Assembly (NCBI GenBank): GCA_937899725.1
Contig: CALCCA010000089.1
Coordinates: 62,001-126,000, forward strand
Source: an uncultured Halomicronema sp.
GTDB lineage: Bacteria; Cyanobacteriota; Cyanobacteriia; Phormidesmidales; Phormidesmidaceae
Length of the DNA stretch: 64,000 nucleotides
Direction of reading: 5' to 3'
The translations under genes and the position numbers were made by a program. The notes beneath the pieces were generated by a model. That model was not told the DNA's origin, ran no database searches, and saw only the letters and a program-made list of their open reading frames with translations. Of the stretch, positions 27,712 through 36,475 are shown in pieces. Positions within the stretch are counted from its first letter, which is position 1, and every line of letters starts with the position of its first letter.

Positions 27712-27745
27712 CGGAGTTCGGAATTCGGAGTTCCAAATTCGAAAC
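27712..27745. repeat. Short GGAATTCGGAGTTCC filler
   Basis: Near-tandem units of TTCGGAGTTCGGAATTCGGA recur, like those at 6480-6565 and 39930-40010. It is intergenic. Confidence 0.5.
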
Positions 27746-27983
27746 TTGCAATACCCCTGGGGAAGGGCAAGCTCTGCGGAATTAAAAAGCCTGTCCGAGA
27801 CGGTCAAATACGACTTCTCACTTAGATGAATTCATGACTGTTGAAAACAAGCCAAAGCCTGAATTGGCGGTGATTACGGTACGGTTGGTTCGGTGTAAAA
27901 ACCCTGCTTTTCATTAGGAAAGCAACACCTGTGCAAACTGCCTCAAGCTGACACAATGAACATGAACTTGAGCAGAGAACGCA

Positions 27984-28286
27984 ATGAAGTCTTTATTCCG
28001 CACCCCCCTGATGAGATGGTTTAAGCGCCTAATTCGCAACCCCAAATATCGTTGGTTAGTGATTTTAGGTTCGCTGGTTTATTTGGTCAGCCCCTTGGAT
28101 ATTTCACCGGATGTCTTTCCCGTCATTGGGTGGATTGATGATGGCTTACTCGCCAGCATTGTCGTCACTGAATTAACTCAGATGGCGATTGATTACCGCC
28201 GCAAAAAGGTGGATAAATTTGGTCAGACTGTAGCTGCCACCGATAGCGAAAACATCATTGATATCGAGTCTGTCACCGTCGGCTAA
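27984..28286 (+). CDS. YkvA/DUF1232 small membrane protein
   Basis: The 100-residue product contains the DUF1232 core 'LVILGSLVYLVSPLDISPDV' followed by 'FPVIGWIDDGLL', with one membrane-dipping helix and a charged tail. Members are membrane-associated and of unknown function. The following gene starts 50 bases downstream on the same strand, so the two are probably co-expressed. Confidence 0.88.
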   Translation: MKSLFRTPLMRWFKRLIRNPKYRWLVILGSLVYLVSPLDISPDVFPVIGWIDDGLLASIVVTELTQMAIDYRRKKVDKFGQTVAATDSENIIDIESVTVG

Positions 28287-28336
28287 ATTGACCTGTACTC
28301 ATCGCAAAAATCAACCACAATCTGAGGAATCTCACC

Positions 28337-28918
28337 ATGACGACATCTGTAAAAGAACGCTTGAAAACTGATCTAGAGCAAGCTCAAAAAGGTGGCAAGC
28401 AGCGGGCCGCTAAGATCAGCGACATCTTGAAATCAGCTGCCTCGATGACCGTTGAGGAAATCAAAGAAGGATCGTCTGAGCTACATGTCCTCACGCGTAA
28501 ATCACTCGCCGACCTGCTGGAAGAGCTGCATGTCAACTCCGACGAGGTTGATGCGGCAGCGGCAGCCACGGCACCGATCGCGGATGCCGCCGACACTGAC
28601 GAAGCGCCCACCTGGCCCGCCATCCTCAAACAGGCTCTGGCCATTGTGCGCGATCGCAAAGGCGACTGGCTGCAAGAATTCCAGGCCCACTGGCAAAAAA
28701 ATGCGGCCAAATTTGATCGTGATATGACCGATGAATACGGCGATCGCTATCGCCAAACCAAATCCGTCTTTCGTCAAGTGCTCGATTGGGTCAAGTCTCA
28801 GCCCACCGGTCGCCAAACTCAACCTCAGCCACCTCGACCGGTCACTGTAGAAGTCGTTGATGGCGATGCTGCGGCGGGCAATGCGGCCAAAACGATGAAC
28901 TCATTGGATGCTGAATAG
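28337..28918 (+). CDS. Hypothetical helical protein
   Basis: No family function is recognised. The 193-residue product is highly charged and helical ('VKERLKTDLEQAQKGGKQRA', 'SLADLLEELHVNSDEVDAA'), with a Pro/Gln-rich linker near 155 and an acidic tail. It has no signal or membrane segment. Long amphipathic helices suggest a coiled-coil or membrane-surface protein of the apolipoprotein-like kind, an inference only. ATG 28337 follows 'gaggaatctcacc', a good GAGGA ribosome site. It follows the YkvA gene closely. Confidence 0.75.
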   Translation: MTTSVKERLKTDLEQAQKGGKQRAAKISDILKSAASMTVEEIKEGSSELHVLTRKSLADLLEELHVNSDEVDAAAAATAPIADAADTDEAPTWPAILKQALAIVRDRKGDWLQEFQAHWQKNAAKFDRDMTDEYGDRYRQTKSVFRQVLDWVKSQPTGRQTQPQPPRPVTVEVVDGDAAAGNAAKTMNSLDAE

Positions 28919-29223
28919 CACCCGCAAAACTCTTAAGAGGCTTTGTTGCCGATCTCTGTCCTGAGATAGTCAGGGCCATAGGTTCTTCAGGGGGTGCTTT
29001 TGGCGTCCCTTTTTTTGTGCGGGCAATTTCGGGGTTGGACGGATCATCCACCCGCGTCAATGCGGCCATTGCCGCATTCAGCATGCAGAGGTCGGAATGC
29101 GGCATGCGGCAATGGAAAATCTTGTGGGATCAACCCCCTCAACTCCAGCAAAATGCGTCCAGGTCAGTGCTGCCCATCCAGCCGCCAAACACCCACGAAA
29201 GAGCGCTGTGCCTGGCGATTTGC
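28919..29223. other. Convergent gap with GC-rich palindromes
   Basis: It separates the plus-strand helical protein from the minus-strand glycosyltransferase. AATGCGGC (29059-29066) pairs with GCCGCATT (29071-29078), and TGCCGCATTC (29070-29079) also pairs with GAATGCGGCA (29095-29104), giving competing hairpins. Confidence 0.5.
29059..29104. repeat. Competing ATGCGGC hairpins
   Basis: Hairpin 1 has an 8-bp stem with a CATT loop. Hairpin 2 uses the same descending arm in a 10-bp stem with a 15-base loop. A further ATGCGGCAATGG lies just after. In a convergent gap, a bidirectional terminator or REP-like palindrome is likely. Confidence 0.45.
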
Positions 29224-29967
29224 TCACGCTTCGGGCGACGGACTAATCGGCTCCTGGCGTTTTTGATAATACGTTTGTCGGTTAGACGCGACCGTCTCGG
29301 CCTCCCGCCATTGAGGCTCAGCCTCATGATGCAGATGTAGGTAAACCAAACGAGGCGAGCGGCACAGGGTGCGCCCTTGCCCGAGATAGCGCTCGATCAA
29401 ATCTTGATCTTCGGCTCCCCAGCCAATAAAGGCTTCATCCCAGCCCTGGATATCGAGCAGGCGCTGACGGCAAAAGAACGGCATGACGCCAAATTTTTCG
29501 CCGCGCAGCAAATGTTTGCGCAGGGCTGTCGGCTGATCTTCGGGGGCGATCGCCGCTTGCTCGATCGCTGGGGGCAGTTGAGTCACGTCTAGCTCAGTCT
29601 GGGGGCTCATCAACCGATATCCCGTGATCAGCAGCTCATCTGATAACGTTGCCAAGTGATGGTGACAAGCCAGCGTCTCACCGGAGGGAATCAGGTCCAC
29701 GTCTAGGGGTGCGGCATATCGTCCCTGAGCCAGTTGCAGGCCCCGATTGAGGGCACGCGTTTTGTGCAACGTGCCACGGTTAGGCAAAAAGTCATACCGC
29801 ACCTGGTGCTGCTGTAAGGTCTGCGCCAAGCCGGGCGTGGGGCGAGTATCCGCTTCGACCACAATCCACTCGTAGTGAGTGTGATAGCCGGCCTGCTGCC
29901 ACCACTGCAGCAAGGTTTGTAGATGGTGAGCTCGGCGGCGGTAAATCGTCACCAAAGAGAGTTCCAT
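29224..29967 (-). CDS. Family 2 glycosyltransferase with galactosyltransferase-type C-domain
   Basis: The 247-residue protein has a GT-A fold: 'LVTIYRRRAHHLQTLL' at the start, an acidic metal motif in 'APLDVDLIPSG' and the GT7-type acceptor motif 'GWDEAFIGWGAEDQDLIERY' near residue 180. No membrane helix is present, so it acts at the cytosolic face. It lies 14 bases after the end of the next glycosyltransferase gene. It is the last gene of the minus-strand cluster. The sugar and acceptor are unknown. Confidence 0.88.
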   Translation of the reverse strand: MELSLVTIYRRRAHHLQTLLQWWQQAGYHTHYEWIVVEADTRPTPGLAQTLQQHQVRYDFLPNRGTLHKTRALNRGLQLAQGRYAAPLDVDLIPSGETLACHHHLATLSDELLITGYRLMSPQTELDVTQLPPAIEQAAIAPEDQPTALRKHLLRGEKFGVMPFFCRQRLLDIQGWDEAFIGWGAEDQDLIERYLGQGRTLCRSPRLVYLHLHHEAEPQWREAETVASNRQTYYQKRQEPISPSPEA

Positions 29968-29981
29968 AGCGAGTCAGCGGA

Positions 29982-30806
29982 TTAACGACAAGGCGGCGGC
30001 AAGTGTACCTGAATCTGAGGCCGCGGCTCAGGCAGCCTGAGTTGAGGGGCCAAACTGCCCCAAATCTGTCCCTTTTGAAGCGCTTCTAAACAGGTGATGA
30101 TATTTTGGTCGCGGGTGGTGGTCGGCGCTAAGCCAGCGTGAAACTGGTTTCGTAGCGCCTCAGCATGAGACTGATGAACGACCTGACCGGCGGCGAGCAC
30201 GGGAAGATCCATCAGGCGGGCTCGCATGAGTAAATCCTGATCTTCCCAGCCCCAACCGTAAAAGCATTCTTTATAGCCCCCGAGTTTGAGCAACGTCTGG
30301 CGGTGAGCACAAACGAGGCCGCAGCCAGGGCGCTGCGGCAAATTGGCCGGGGCTTCTTGCAGGGTAACCTGATAGCCCCGTTCGCTTTTGGTGACGGTAT
30401 AGCGATATCGCCGACGTGTTAGGGCCATGGTGGTCGGGGCCGTCTCATCCACATCAGCAATATGGCAAACCGCCTGAGGAGTGCTTGCAAGCGTTGCTAG
30501 CAAGGCATCGACGGCGGCCCCATTCCATAAAATGTCAGCATCAGACAGCAGAATCATGTCGGCCTGCGATTGAGCGATGCCGTAGTTAAGCAGTGTGGCT
30601 TTGTTAAACCCAGGCAGGGGCTGCTGCAGAATTTTAATCCCCTTGACAGCGGCCAAATGCGACAGGGTGACCACCGTCTCTGGATGGGTCGATGCCCCAT
30701 CGCAGATCAAAATGGTTTGCAGGCGATCGCCCAATTGCCTCAGCGAGTCGACACAACCGGATAGACAACGATTTTTGACGGGGATCACAACATCGAGGCT
30801 GGGCAT
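29982..30806 (-). CDS. Family 2 glycosyltransferase
   Basis: The product opens with 'MPSLDVVIPVKNRCLSGCVD', has 'NKATLLNYGIAQSQ', the metal motif 'LLSDADILW' and, like its neighbour, a GT7-type segment 'GYKECFYGWGWEDQDLLMRA'. It would transfer one sugar to a growing glycan. A TTG start at 30839 is open, but ATG 30806 begins exactly at the GT fold and gives 274 residues. The two genes share this unusual C-domain, suggesting duplication. Confidence 0.88.
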   Translation of the reverse strand: MPSLDVVIPVKNRCLSGCVDSLRQLGDRLQTILICDGASTHPETVVTLSHLAAVKGIKILQQPLPGFNKATLLNYGIAQSQADMILLSDADILWNGAAVDALLATLASTPQAVCHIADVDETAPTTMALTRRRYRYTVTKSERGYQVTLQEAPANLPQRPGCGLVCAHRQTLLKLGGYKECFYGWGWEDQDLLMRARLMDLPVLAAGQVVHQSHAEALRNQFHAGLAPTTTRDQNIITCLEALQKGQIWGSLAPQLRLPEPRPQIQVHLPPPCR

Positions 30807-30956
30807 CAATTCAGACCAGAGACTCTCAGCGGGGAACAAAGTATCGTCATCACTCGATATCGCCGTGGCCCATTCGGTGAGGCCAGACGGCGAACCAGAC
30901 CGCTACGCTGCCCCCACGAGGGCCTTGACTCGGCGTAGCCAGCGGACTGCTCAGCC

Positions 30957-32288
30957 CTATCTTAACGGGGGGCCACCCAGGTGACGCAGAGTCACCCGAG
31001 CCGCCCGACTCAGCGGTGCCAAATTTAAGTCAGCCCGCCGCCGCGCCGCCTGATTGGCAATCGCGCGACCTTTAAGCGTCGATAACAAAGCCTGGCGGGC
31101 GGGCGAGCCGAGTCCGGTTGAGGCCTGGGTGGTCAAAGAATGGGGGCGTTTTTGGCGGAAGTAAGCAAATTGAACATCATTGACGATCCGCCCGACCCAA
31201 ACCGCCCGCAACAAAAACTCCGTATCCCCCCCAAAGCGGAGCCCCGTCGCAAAGCCGCCGACGGCCATCACCAAGCGCCGACTGACCAAACTGGTGGGGT
31301 GGAGCAGCGGATGTCCGGGTTTTTTTCGCAAAGCGGTATTGACATCCAGCGGATAGCTGACCAGCGTGAGCGCACCGGTGTGAGCATCGACGCGAATTTC
31401 TTGCGTGCCGACCAGGTCAGCGTTCGTTTGGCGAACCGTCGCGAGTAATCGGGCCAGGCGATCGCAACTCGACCAATCATCAGCATCTTGAAAACAGTAA
31501 TAGTCATAGGCAGTGTCTTCGATCACCTGTTGAATCAGCCGGTAAGGCCCCACATTCACTGACGACGCCAGGAGGGTCACGCTGGGAAAGTCGGCCAGTA
31601 GCTCTAGCGGTGGCTGGGGAGACCCATCATCGACCACGACGATCTGGTCGAGCGGGCGAGTCTGCTGCATTAGCGAGGTTAGGCAGCGATGTAGCCAAGG
31701 TTGGCACTGATAGTGCGGCACGACCGCCAGCACAGCAGGCGCTGGCCCTGTCTGCCCGCTGGGCAGGGGTGGGCGATCGCTGGCTGCCAATACGCGCCAT
31801 TGAAATGCCACGCCGCGCTGCTCTAGCGCTTGGGCGATCGCCAGTAGTGACCAGGCTGACGGCTGGCCCAGCGTGGGCCACACCGCCCTGAGCAAGCTCG
31901 CCGTGGCCACCCAGCTAGACAGGGTAAAAGCCGCCGCCTGGGCAGTTTCTTGAGGGTAGTCTGGCGGCGGCATCCACAGGGCCAAAAACGGCGCTTCAGC
32001 CCCGTCAAACAACGGGTAGCGCAGGCCCAGGGCAGACGGCGAGGTCGCTAACGCGATATAGCCAATCCACTTCAGGGTTGACCCAGACAGCTGGCGAGGC
32101 AAGTCGGGCCAGGTCGTCCTAGGCAGTCTACCCACCCTCGGAGCTGCTGGGTCTTGCAGCAACACACAGCATTGCTGCAAGGCTGTTGGCCAGGTGTCAA
32201 ACCCAGCTTGCAGTGCCTGCAGCGTCGCTGCGGTCGACACCTGACGACCGTCTAAAATCACCCGGAAAGCACGGCTTACCTGAGTCAT
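30957..32288 (-). CDS. Family 2 glycosyltransferase with an N-terminal domain of unknown type
   Basis: Residues 1 to about 200 form a domain I do not recognise, Trp- and Ala-rich with no membrane helix. After it comes a GT-A domain: 'VLAVVPHYQCQPWLHRCL', 'IVVVDDGSPQ', 'NVGPYRLIQQV' and the DxD-like 'FQDADDWSSCDR'. The final 30 residues carry 'RRADLNLAPLSRAARVTLRHLG'-type basic sequence. Its ATG overlaps the upstream stop by four bases (ATGA), so translation is coupled to the adenylating-enzyme gene. The extra domain may bind that partner. Confidence 0.85.
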   Translation of the reverse strand: MTQVSRAFRVILDGRQVSTAATLQALQAGFDTWPTALQQCCVLLQDPAAPRVGRLPRTTWPDLPRQLSGSTLKWIGYIALATSPSALGLRYPLFDGAEAPFLALWMPPPDYPQETAQAAAFTLSSWVATASLLRAVWPTLGQPSAWSLLAIAQALEQRGVAFQWRVLAASDRPPLPSGQTGPAPAVLAVVPHYQCQPWLHRCLTSLMQQTRPLDQIVVVDDGSPQPPLELLADFPSVTLLASSVNVGPYRLIQQVIEDTAYDYYCFQDADDWSSCDRLARLLATVRQTNADLVGTQEIRVDAHTGALTLVSYPLDVNTALRKKPGHPLLHPTSLVSRRLVMAVGGFATGLRFGGDTEFLLRAVWVGRIVNDVQFAYFRQKRPHSLTTQASTGLGSPARQALLSTLKGRAIANQAARRRADLNLAPLSRAARVTLRHLGGPPLR

Positions 32289-34549
32289 GTCAAAGGGGGC
32301 AGTTGCGGGCAGAGATCAACCAATACAGACTGCTTTTGATTAAATTGCGTGGTCAACCGTTCAAAGGCCGACTGCTGGCGCGATGTGAGTGTGGCTGCCA
32401 GCAAACAGCGATAGGCCAGCTCGGGTTGACCTTGTTGGTACAGCGGTTGCACCAAGGCGCTCACAATCGGGAGCCAGGGCGTCAAGCTGGCGGGGCGAGC
32501 CGGCGGCGCTGCGGTGAGGTCAGCGGCATGGGTGTCAATGATGGGTAGCCATTCTTGCGGATCAAGCGGGACGTGACGCAGGATATCGAAATATCCTCGC
32601 TCAACCTGAAGCCGCGCTTTTTCCGCGTCCGAACCCGCGGCCGCCGTTAGCGCTGCGAAGGGTTCACCGGCTGTCAGGGGCTCATGGATCAAGGCTTGAC
32701 GCCAGGATAGCCAACTCGCTAAAAAGGCCGGGGCGGAAGCCGCTGCCGTGAGCGGGCGCGGCAGGTTCGGCGGGGCCTGCAGCAGCTCTGACCAGTGATG
32801 CAGATGGGCTGTCGTCAAGTTAGCAGCCCAGAAGCTGAGATCACCCACGAGAACCGCTAAGGGAGGACGCAGGCGGCGTAGCGCTGGCGATCGCTGAGTC
32901 GGTGAGCGCCGCTGCAGAGCGACCTCAAAAGCGGCGAGCAAATGCTGCACATGCAGCGGGTCCAGGGGCCAGGTTTCTTCAATAGCGGCAATGGCCCAGG
33001 TGGGGGAGAGCATCGACGTGGGCAGATGCAAAGCGGGAATCAAGCGATCTAGTTGGAGGGCTGAATCCGGTGCCGTCGCAAGTTTTTGCTGGCGAGCAAC
33101 GGCTTGAGTGTAGATATCTTGAGATATTGAGCGATCGCTTATACAGCTGCAGGCCAACAGCAAGATTCTCACTTTCATCGCCTCAACGGCGGGGTCAGCC
33201 GCCGCGTCACTGCTAGTCAGCGCCATCAGCTGTTGCTGAATGACTTTGGGCAACTCCATGCCAATGACACGGGGAGCCAGCAAGGCTCTCAGCATCAGCG
33301 CTAGTGGGCGGGCTTCGCCGGTGGGCTGGGCTGAGGTCGCTAGCCAGCCACTCAGCGACTGTTGAGTAAGGGTGGTCAGCCAGCGGTGGTCGCTCCATTC
33401 CTCGGAGGGCACCGCTGGGGACGCCACGGCGGCATGATGAGTCGTGCGGAGGGTGTGATTGCCCAACGTCTGGTTGACCCAGGTTTGGAGTGAGGCCTCT
33501 GCCACCGCAGTCGTCGGTGCAGACAGTGAATTATCCACCTGTATCTGAGCAGCGACCAGGGTGGGTGACTGGCGCTGCAGGCGATAATGCAGCAGGCCCG
33601 GCAGTGTTGGCAGGGCCAATTCTCCCGGCATTTTGAGCCCCTGACGCGTGTCAATCCGATCTTCGCTGCGCCCCAAAACCTGTACCGTCAAGCCGGGCCG
33701 ACCGCAGGGACAGGGCGTTTCATGGCAATGAACGCGATCGCCACATTGGTAACGCACCAGCGGCATCGTTTCATTCCACAGGTCAGTGGTGACCAGAGCG
33801 CCGTCAACAATTTCCAAAAAACAAGACTGCTCGTCTAAATGTATCCGCCCAAACTCAGGGCAGGTAAAGCCGCGCACCGCCGCCTCGTGACAGCCATATT
33901 CATTAATGACCGGTGCTTGAAACCGCTGCTCCAGCAGCTCACGCTGATGCGGAAACAACAGTTCTCCGGTGCAAATAACCGCTTTGACGCCGGGCAACGA
34001 CGGCGGCAGCAGGCTGGCAATTTCACAGAGGCGACTCGGATAGCCCCGCCCCACCCAAGGGCGATTTGCCAAGTGCGCCCGTAGCGACTCGATAAACTCT
34101 AAATTCACCGGCCCTACGATCGCCCAATCGGCCTCTCGGCCCGGCATGAGGCGGCTCGCTAGGTTCACGATCGGCACCGCTGGATCGATACCCCACCAAT
34201 TCAGGAAGTCTTGGCGCGATCGCAAGCGTTGCTCATTCCAAGCTCTGTTAGCAAAAAAGGTATACGACCGACTGCGACTACCGCTGGTCGAACCGCGATA
34301 GATGATATCTGCAACCCCAGCGAGATACTGCCCAGGAGCTTGCCTCACGGCGGCTTTCTCTAGCGGGGGGAGTTGGGCGAACTGCGCCTGCCAGTTGGAA
34401 ACCAGGGTCGGACGTTCAAGCCCAAAGCGGCGGGGCTGCATCAGGCCCGCCGCCCGAAAGCGGGCCTGATTGCCGGGGGCCTGCAGGGCTGCCTGCAGCA
34501 CCGCCGCCAATCGAGTCGGCAACCCGTGTGGAGCCGCCGGTCGCGTCAC
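32285..34549 (-). CDS. CapK/PaaK-like adenylate-forming enzyme with large unknown C-terminal domain
   Basis: The first 330 residues match phenylacetate-CoA-ligase-like (CapK/CoF synthetase) enzymes: phosphate loop 'YRGSTSGSRSRS' (84-95), 'INEYGCHEAA' (215-224) and 'TTDLWNETMPLVRYQCGDR' (254-272). A 'CPCGRPG' Cys cluster follows. Such enzymes activate a carboxylate with ATP. Residues about 385-754 are Ala/Leu-rich helical sequence that I cannot assign. At 754 residues it is far longer than the usual 430. The start is GTG at 34549, overlapping the upstream SH3 gene stop, and its own stop overlaps the next start. The association with glycosyltransferases suggests acyl or carboxylate activation for a surface glycan. 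Confidence 0.82.
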   Translation of the reverse strand: MTRPAAPHGLPTRLAAVLQAALQAPGNQARFRAAGLMQPRRFGLERPTLVSNWQAQFAQLPPLEKAAVRQAPGQYLAGVADIIYRGSTSGSRSRSYTFFANRAWNEQRLRSRQDFLNWWGIDPAVPIVNLASRLMPGREADWAIVGPVNLEFIESLRAHLANRPWVGRGYPSRLCEIASLLPPSLPGVKAVICTGELLFPHQRELLEQRFQAPVINEYGCHEAAVRGFTCPEFGRIHLDEQSCFLEIVDGALVTTDLWNETMPLVRYQCGDRVHCHETPCPCGRPGLTVQVLGRSEDRIDTRQGLKMPGELALPTLPGLLHYRLQRQSPTLVAAQIQVDNSLSAPTTAVAEASLQTWVNQTLGNHTLRTTHHAAVASPAVPSEEWSDHRWLTTLTQQSLSGWLATSAQPTGEARPLALMLRALLAPRVIGMELPKVIQQQLMALTSSDAAADPAVEAMKVRILLLACSCISDRSISQDIYTQAVARQQKLATAPDSALQLDRLIPALHLPTSMLSPTWAIAAIEETWPLDPLHVQHLLAAFEVALQRRSPTQRSPALRRLRPPLAVLVGDLSFWAANLTTAHLHHWSELLQAPPNLPRPLTAAASAPAFLASWLSWRQALIHEPLTAGEPFAALTAAAGSDAEKARLQVERGYFDILRHVPLDPQEWLPIIDTHAADLTAAPPARPASLTPWLPIVSALVQPLYQQGQPELAYRCLLAATLTSRQQSAFERLTTQFNQKQSVLVDLCPQLPPLT

Positions 34550-35109
34550 GACTGGCGAGGCGTTTGGGCAATGCGATCGCCCATCTGCAGCCAGTCTTCC
34601 TGGACGGTATATTGCTGGGCGTCAGGGCCTGTCATGAGCTGCACGGCGGCCATGTCTAACGACGGTTTTTCACAAAAATCACCCAGCGCGGCCAGATAAC
34701 GACTGGCGACCCAGCCCTCTCGAAAACTCGGGGCAGAGCCAAAGCCAAACTCCCCAGGGTCGCCAAAATGGCTCGTAATCTTCGTCCAGTCGCCCGTATT
34801 GTTGACCTCTAATATGACCACTGCCCACCCTTTGGGCACCGCGCCGATAATCCGTCCCCCCGGGGTAGCGCGGATGCGGAGCGGATCTTCCTGAGTGATG
34901 ATCCGGGCATAGGCTTGAGGCTCTTGCCAGTCATACTGACAAACGGGCGGCTCGGCCTGAGCGACCGCCGCCGCAGTCGTCACCGAGGGAGTTTCTGATG
35001 TATCCGAAAATTGCTCGGTATGAGCGCTCACACTCTTAATGCCGACCAAAGAAAAAATGATTCCCACACAGTAAACAGCGACCCGTTTCCAATCACGCAA
35101 TAAGCTCAC
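34546..35109 (-). CDS. Exported SH3-type domain protein
   Basis: The N-terminal hydrophobic segment 'VAVYCVGIIFSLVGIKSVSA' is a signal peptide or anchor. A compact beta domain follows with 'PLRIRATPGGRIIGAVPKGW', 'GDWTKI' and 'REGWVASRYLAAL', the pattern of bacterial SH3 domains that bind peptidoglycan. The frame is open to 35271, but the extra part is not signal-like; GTG at 35109 starts just before the signal. It overlaps the adenylating-enzyme gene by four bases and heads the cluster. It likely acts in the periplasm or wall. Confidence 0.7.
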   Translation of the reverse strand: MSLLRDWKRVAVYCVGIIFSLVGIKSVSAHTEQFSDTSETPSVTTAAAVAQAEPPVCQYDWQEPQAYARIITQEDPLRIRATPGGRIIGAVPKGWAVVILEVNNTGDWTKITSHFGDPGEFGFGSAPSFREGWVASRYLAALGDFCEKPSLDMAAVQLMTGPDAQQYTVQEDWLQMGDRIAQTPRQS

Positions 35110-35819
35110 TAGACTGAGGCTCCAGCAGACGATACTTCTACACTTAGCAATCAAATTTACCCAGACCAGCCCAAGACATAAAAAGTTGTAACAGTTTTCA
35201 CTCGACTTCGTGATCGCCTCGGGGTCACCGTGATGGCAATCGCCAATCCGGTTAAGACCAGCCTGCGGCACCCCCTTGGCTGCTCCGCGCAGTCCCAGAG
35301 TGCTGCGAGGTGTCCTCAGCCAACGGCAGCAGAAGCAGCCTCAAACTTTGGTGTCTGCTTCTGCTGGCTGACGTCTGTTAGAGATGGCGGTCTGCCAACG
35401 GTTCCAGACGGTGGCGTGTAAGCTCAACGTCTGCCAGCGATCGCCCGTCGCAGCCGCATCACCTTGTCCCACCATGACCGGGACAACCAATGGATTCGCG
35501 GTCTAGAAAGAACGCGGTGAGGTTGCGAGCGGCTACCGCAAAAGGCCTTGACCAGGTGAATTGGGCCGGTGGCTCAGGCGATCGCCGAGAACCGGAGCAG
35601 CGACGATATGCTTATTGCGAATCATTCTGCAACTCATAGGCGAATTAAATATGTAAGCACCACGCCAAAAGCGATTTCGGGTGCTAGAATTTTTGTGAGA
35701 TTGTTCAGATATCGGTTGCAGCATTTGTTCGAAGTACTAACGGGTTTTCGCGTTTTTTCATTGGCAAACTTCTCTCCGAAATTTCTCTCTCAACACTTCC
35801 TAAATTTTGGAGACAATTT
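35110..35819. other. Divergent region with rbp promoter and long leader
   Basis: It separates the SH3 gene from the RNA-binding-protein gene. The last 135 bases form the rbp promoter and leader. The rest shows no credible gene. Confidence 0.55.
35682..35690 (+). promoter_or_regulatory. Extended -10 promoter of rbp
   Basis: TGCTAGAAT is an extended -10 element (TG-n-TAGAAT). It would start transcription near 35697, giving a leader of about 120 bases, AT- and T-rich, as in cold-regulated rbp genes. Confidence 0.55.
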
Positions 35820-36095
35820 ATGTCAATTTACGTAGGCAACTTGTCCTATGACGTTACAGAAGAAGATCTTTCTTCTGTTTTTGCTAAGTACGGTTCGGTG
35901 AAGCGCGTTCAGCTTCCTACCGACCGGGAGACCGGTCGTGTGCGCGGCTTCGGTTTTGTCGAGCTGGATAAAGAGTCAGAAGAAGAGGCTGCCATCGAAG
36001 CGCTGGACGGCGCTGAGTGGATGGGCCGTGACATGAAAGTTAACAAGGCTAAGCCTCGTGAAAAGAGAAGCAACAGCTTTTCTCGCAACTACTAA
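35820..36095 (+). CDS. rbp: Single-RRM RNA-binding protein
   Basis: The 91-residue product is a single RNA-recognition motif with RNP2 'IYVGNL' (3-8) and RNP1 'RGFGFVEL' (42-49). A short basic tail 'KPREKRSNSFSRNY' follows instead of the glycine-rich tail of other cyanobacterial Rbp proteins. These bind RNA, are often cold-induced and influence mRNA location or stability. GGAG lies nine bases before ATG 35820. A long leader precedes it, and two hairpins follow, the second a clear terminator. Confidence 0.95.
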   Translation: MSIYVGNLSYDVTEEDLSSVFAKYGSVKRVQLPTDRETGRVRGFGFVELDKESEEEAAIEALDGAEWMGRDMKVNKAKPREKRSNSFSRNY

Positions 36096-36118
36096 GTCTT
36101 AAATGACTGCCATTTAGA

Positions 36119-36154
36119 AAGCTGTCATTAAATCAGGATTTATCCTGACAGCTT
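36119..36154 (+). other. Hairpin in the rbp 3' region
   Basis: AAGCTGTCA pairs with TGACAGCTT, and a nested TCAGGAT/ATCCTGA hairpin shares its descending arm. It lies 24 bases past the stop and upstream of the terminator; it may protect the mRNA 3' end. Confidence 0.5.
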
Positions 36155-36165
36155 AATAAGTTGTG

Positions 36166-36202
36166 AAAACAGGTTTGAACATTCTGTTCAAACCTGTTTT
36201 TT
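36166..36202 (+). terminator. Strong Rho-independent terminator of rbp
   Basis: A perfect 16-bp stem (AAAACAGGTTTGAACA with TGTTCAAACCTGTTTT) has a TTC loop and ends in a run of six T. This isolates rbp from the downstream riboswitch. Confidence 0.92.
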
Positions 36203-36280
36203 GTGCGTTTAAACCCGCTGTAAGCAACATTGAATTGAGTAAACAAAGTATGTCTGAGCACAACGCTTTGTGATAGCGTT

Positions 36281-36475
36281 TGGTGACGGTATTGGTTCTA
36301 GTGGAGATCAGCCACTAGAGGAAACGGGGAAAGAGCAGTGAAAATCTGCCGCTGTCCCGCAACTGTGAAGGAGGTGATACCTCCCAGTCAGAATGCCCGC
36401 CAATCCACCACTGTCCTTTATTCGTCTGCGAGGTACGGATGAATCACTGCATCATTTCTAAGGTTGGGATTGGCC
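36281..36475 (+). ncRNA. Cobalamin riboswitch
   Basis: The B12 riboswitch core is visible: 'GCCACTAGAGGAAACGGGGA', 'AAGAGCAGTGAAAATCTGCC', 'GCTGTCCCGCAACTGTGAAG' and 'CCAGTCAGAATGCCCGC'. The closing P1 is ATTGG (36291-36295) with CCAAT (36400-36404). GCCAATCC (36399-36406) can instead pair with GGATTGGC (36467-36474), an alternative that would break P1 and form the expression platform. Cobalamin binding would then turn off the downstream genes. The first clear gene, DUF1636 then CobW, begins 590 bases later. Confidence 0.92.

Larger units (their letters stand above)
27351..27983. other. Non-coding gap with repeat copy 3 and filler
   Basis: It holds family-1 repeat copy 3 (27530-27673), a short GGAATTCGGAGTTCC filler patch (27712-27745) and the leader of the YkvA gene. 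No credible coding frame was seen. Confidence 0.6.
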
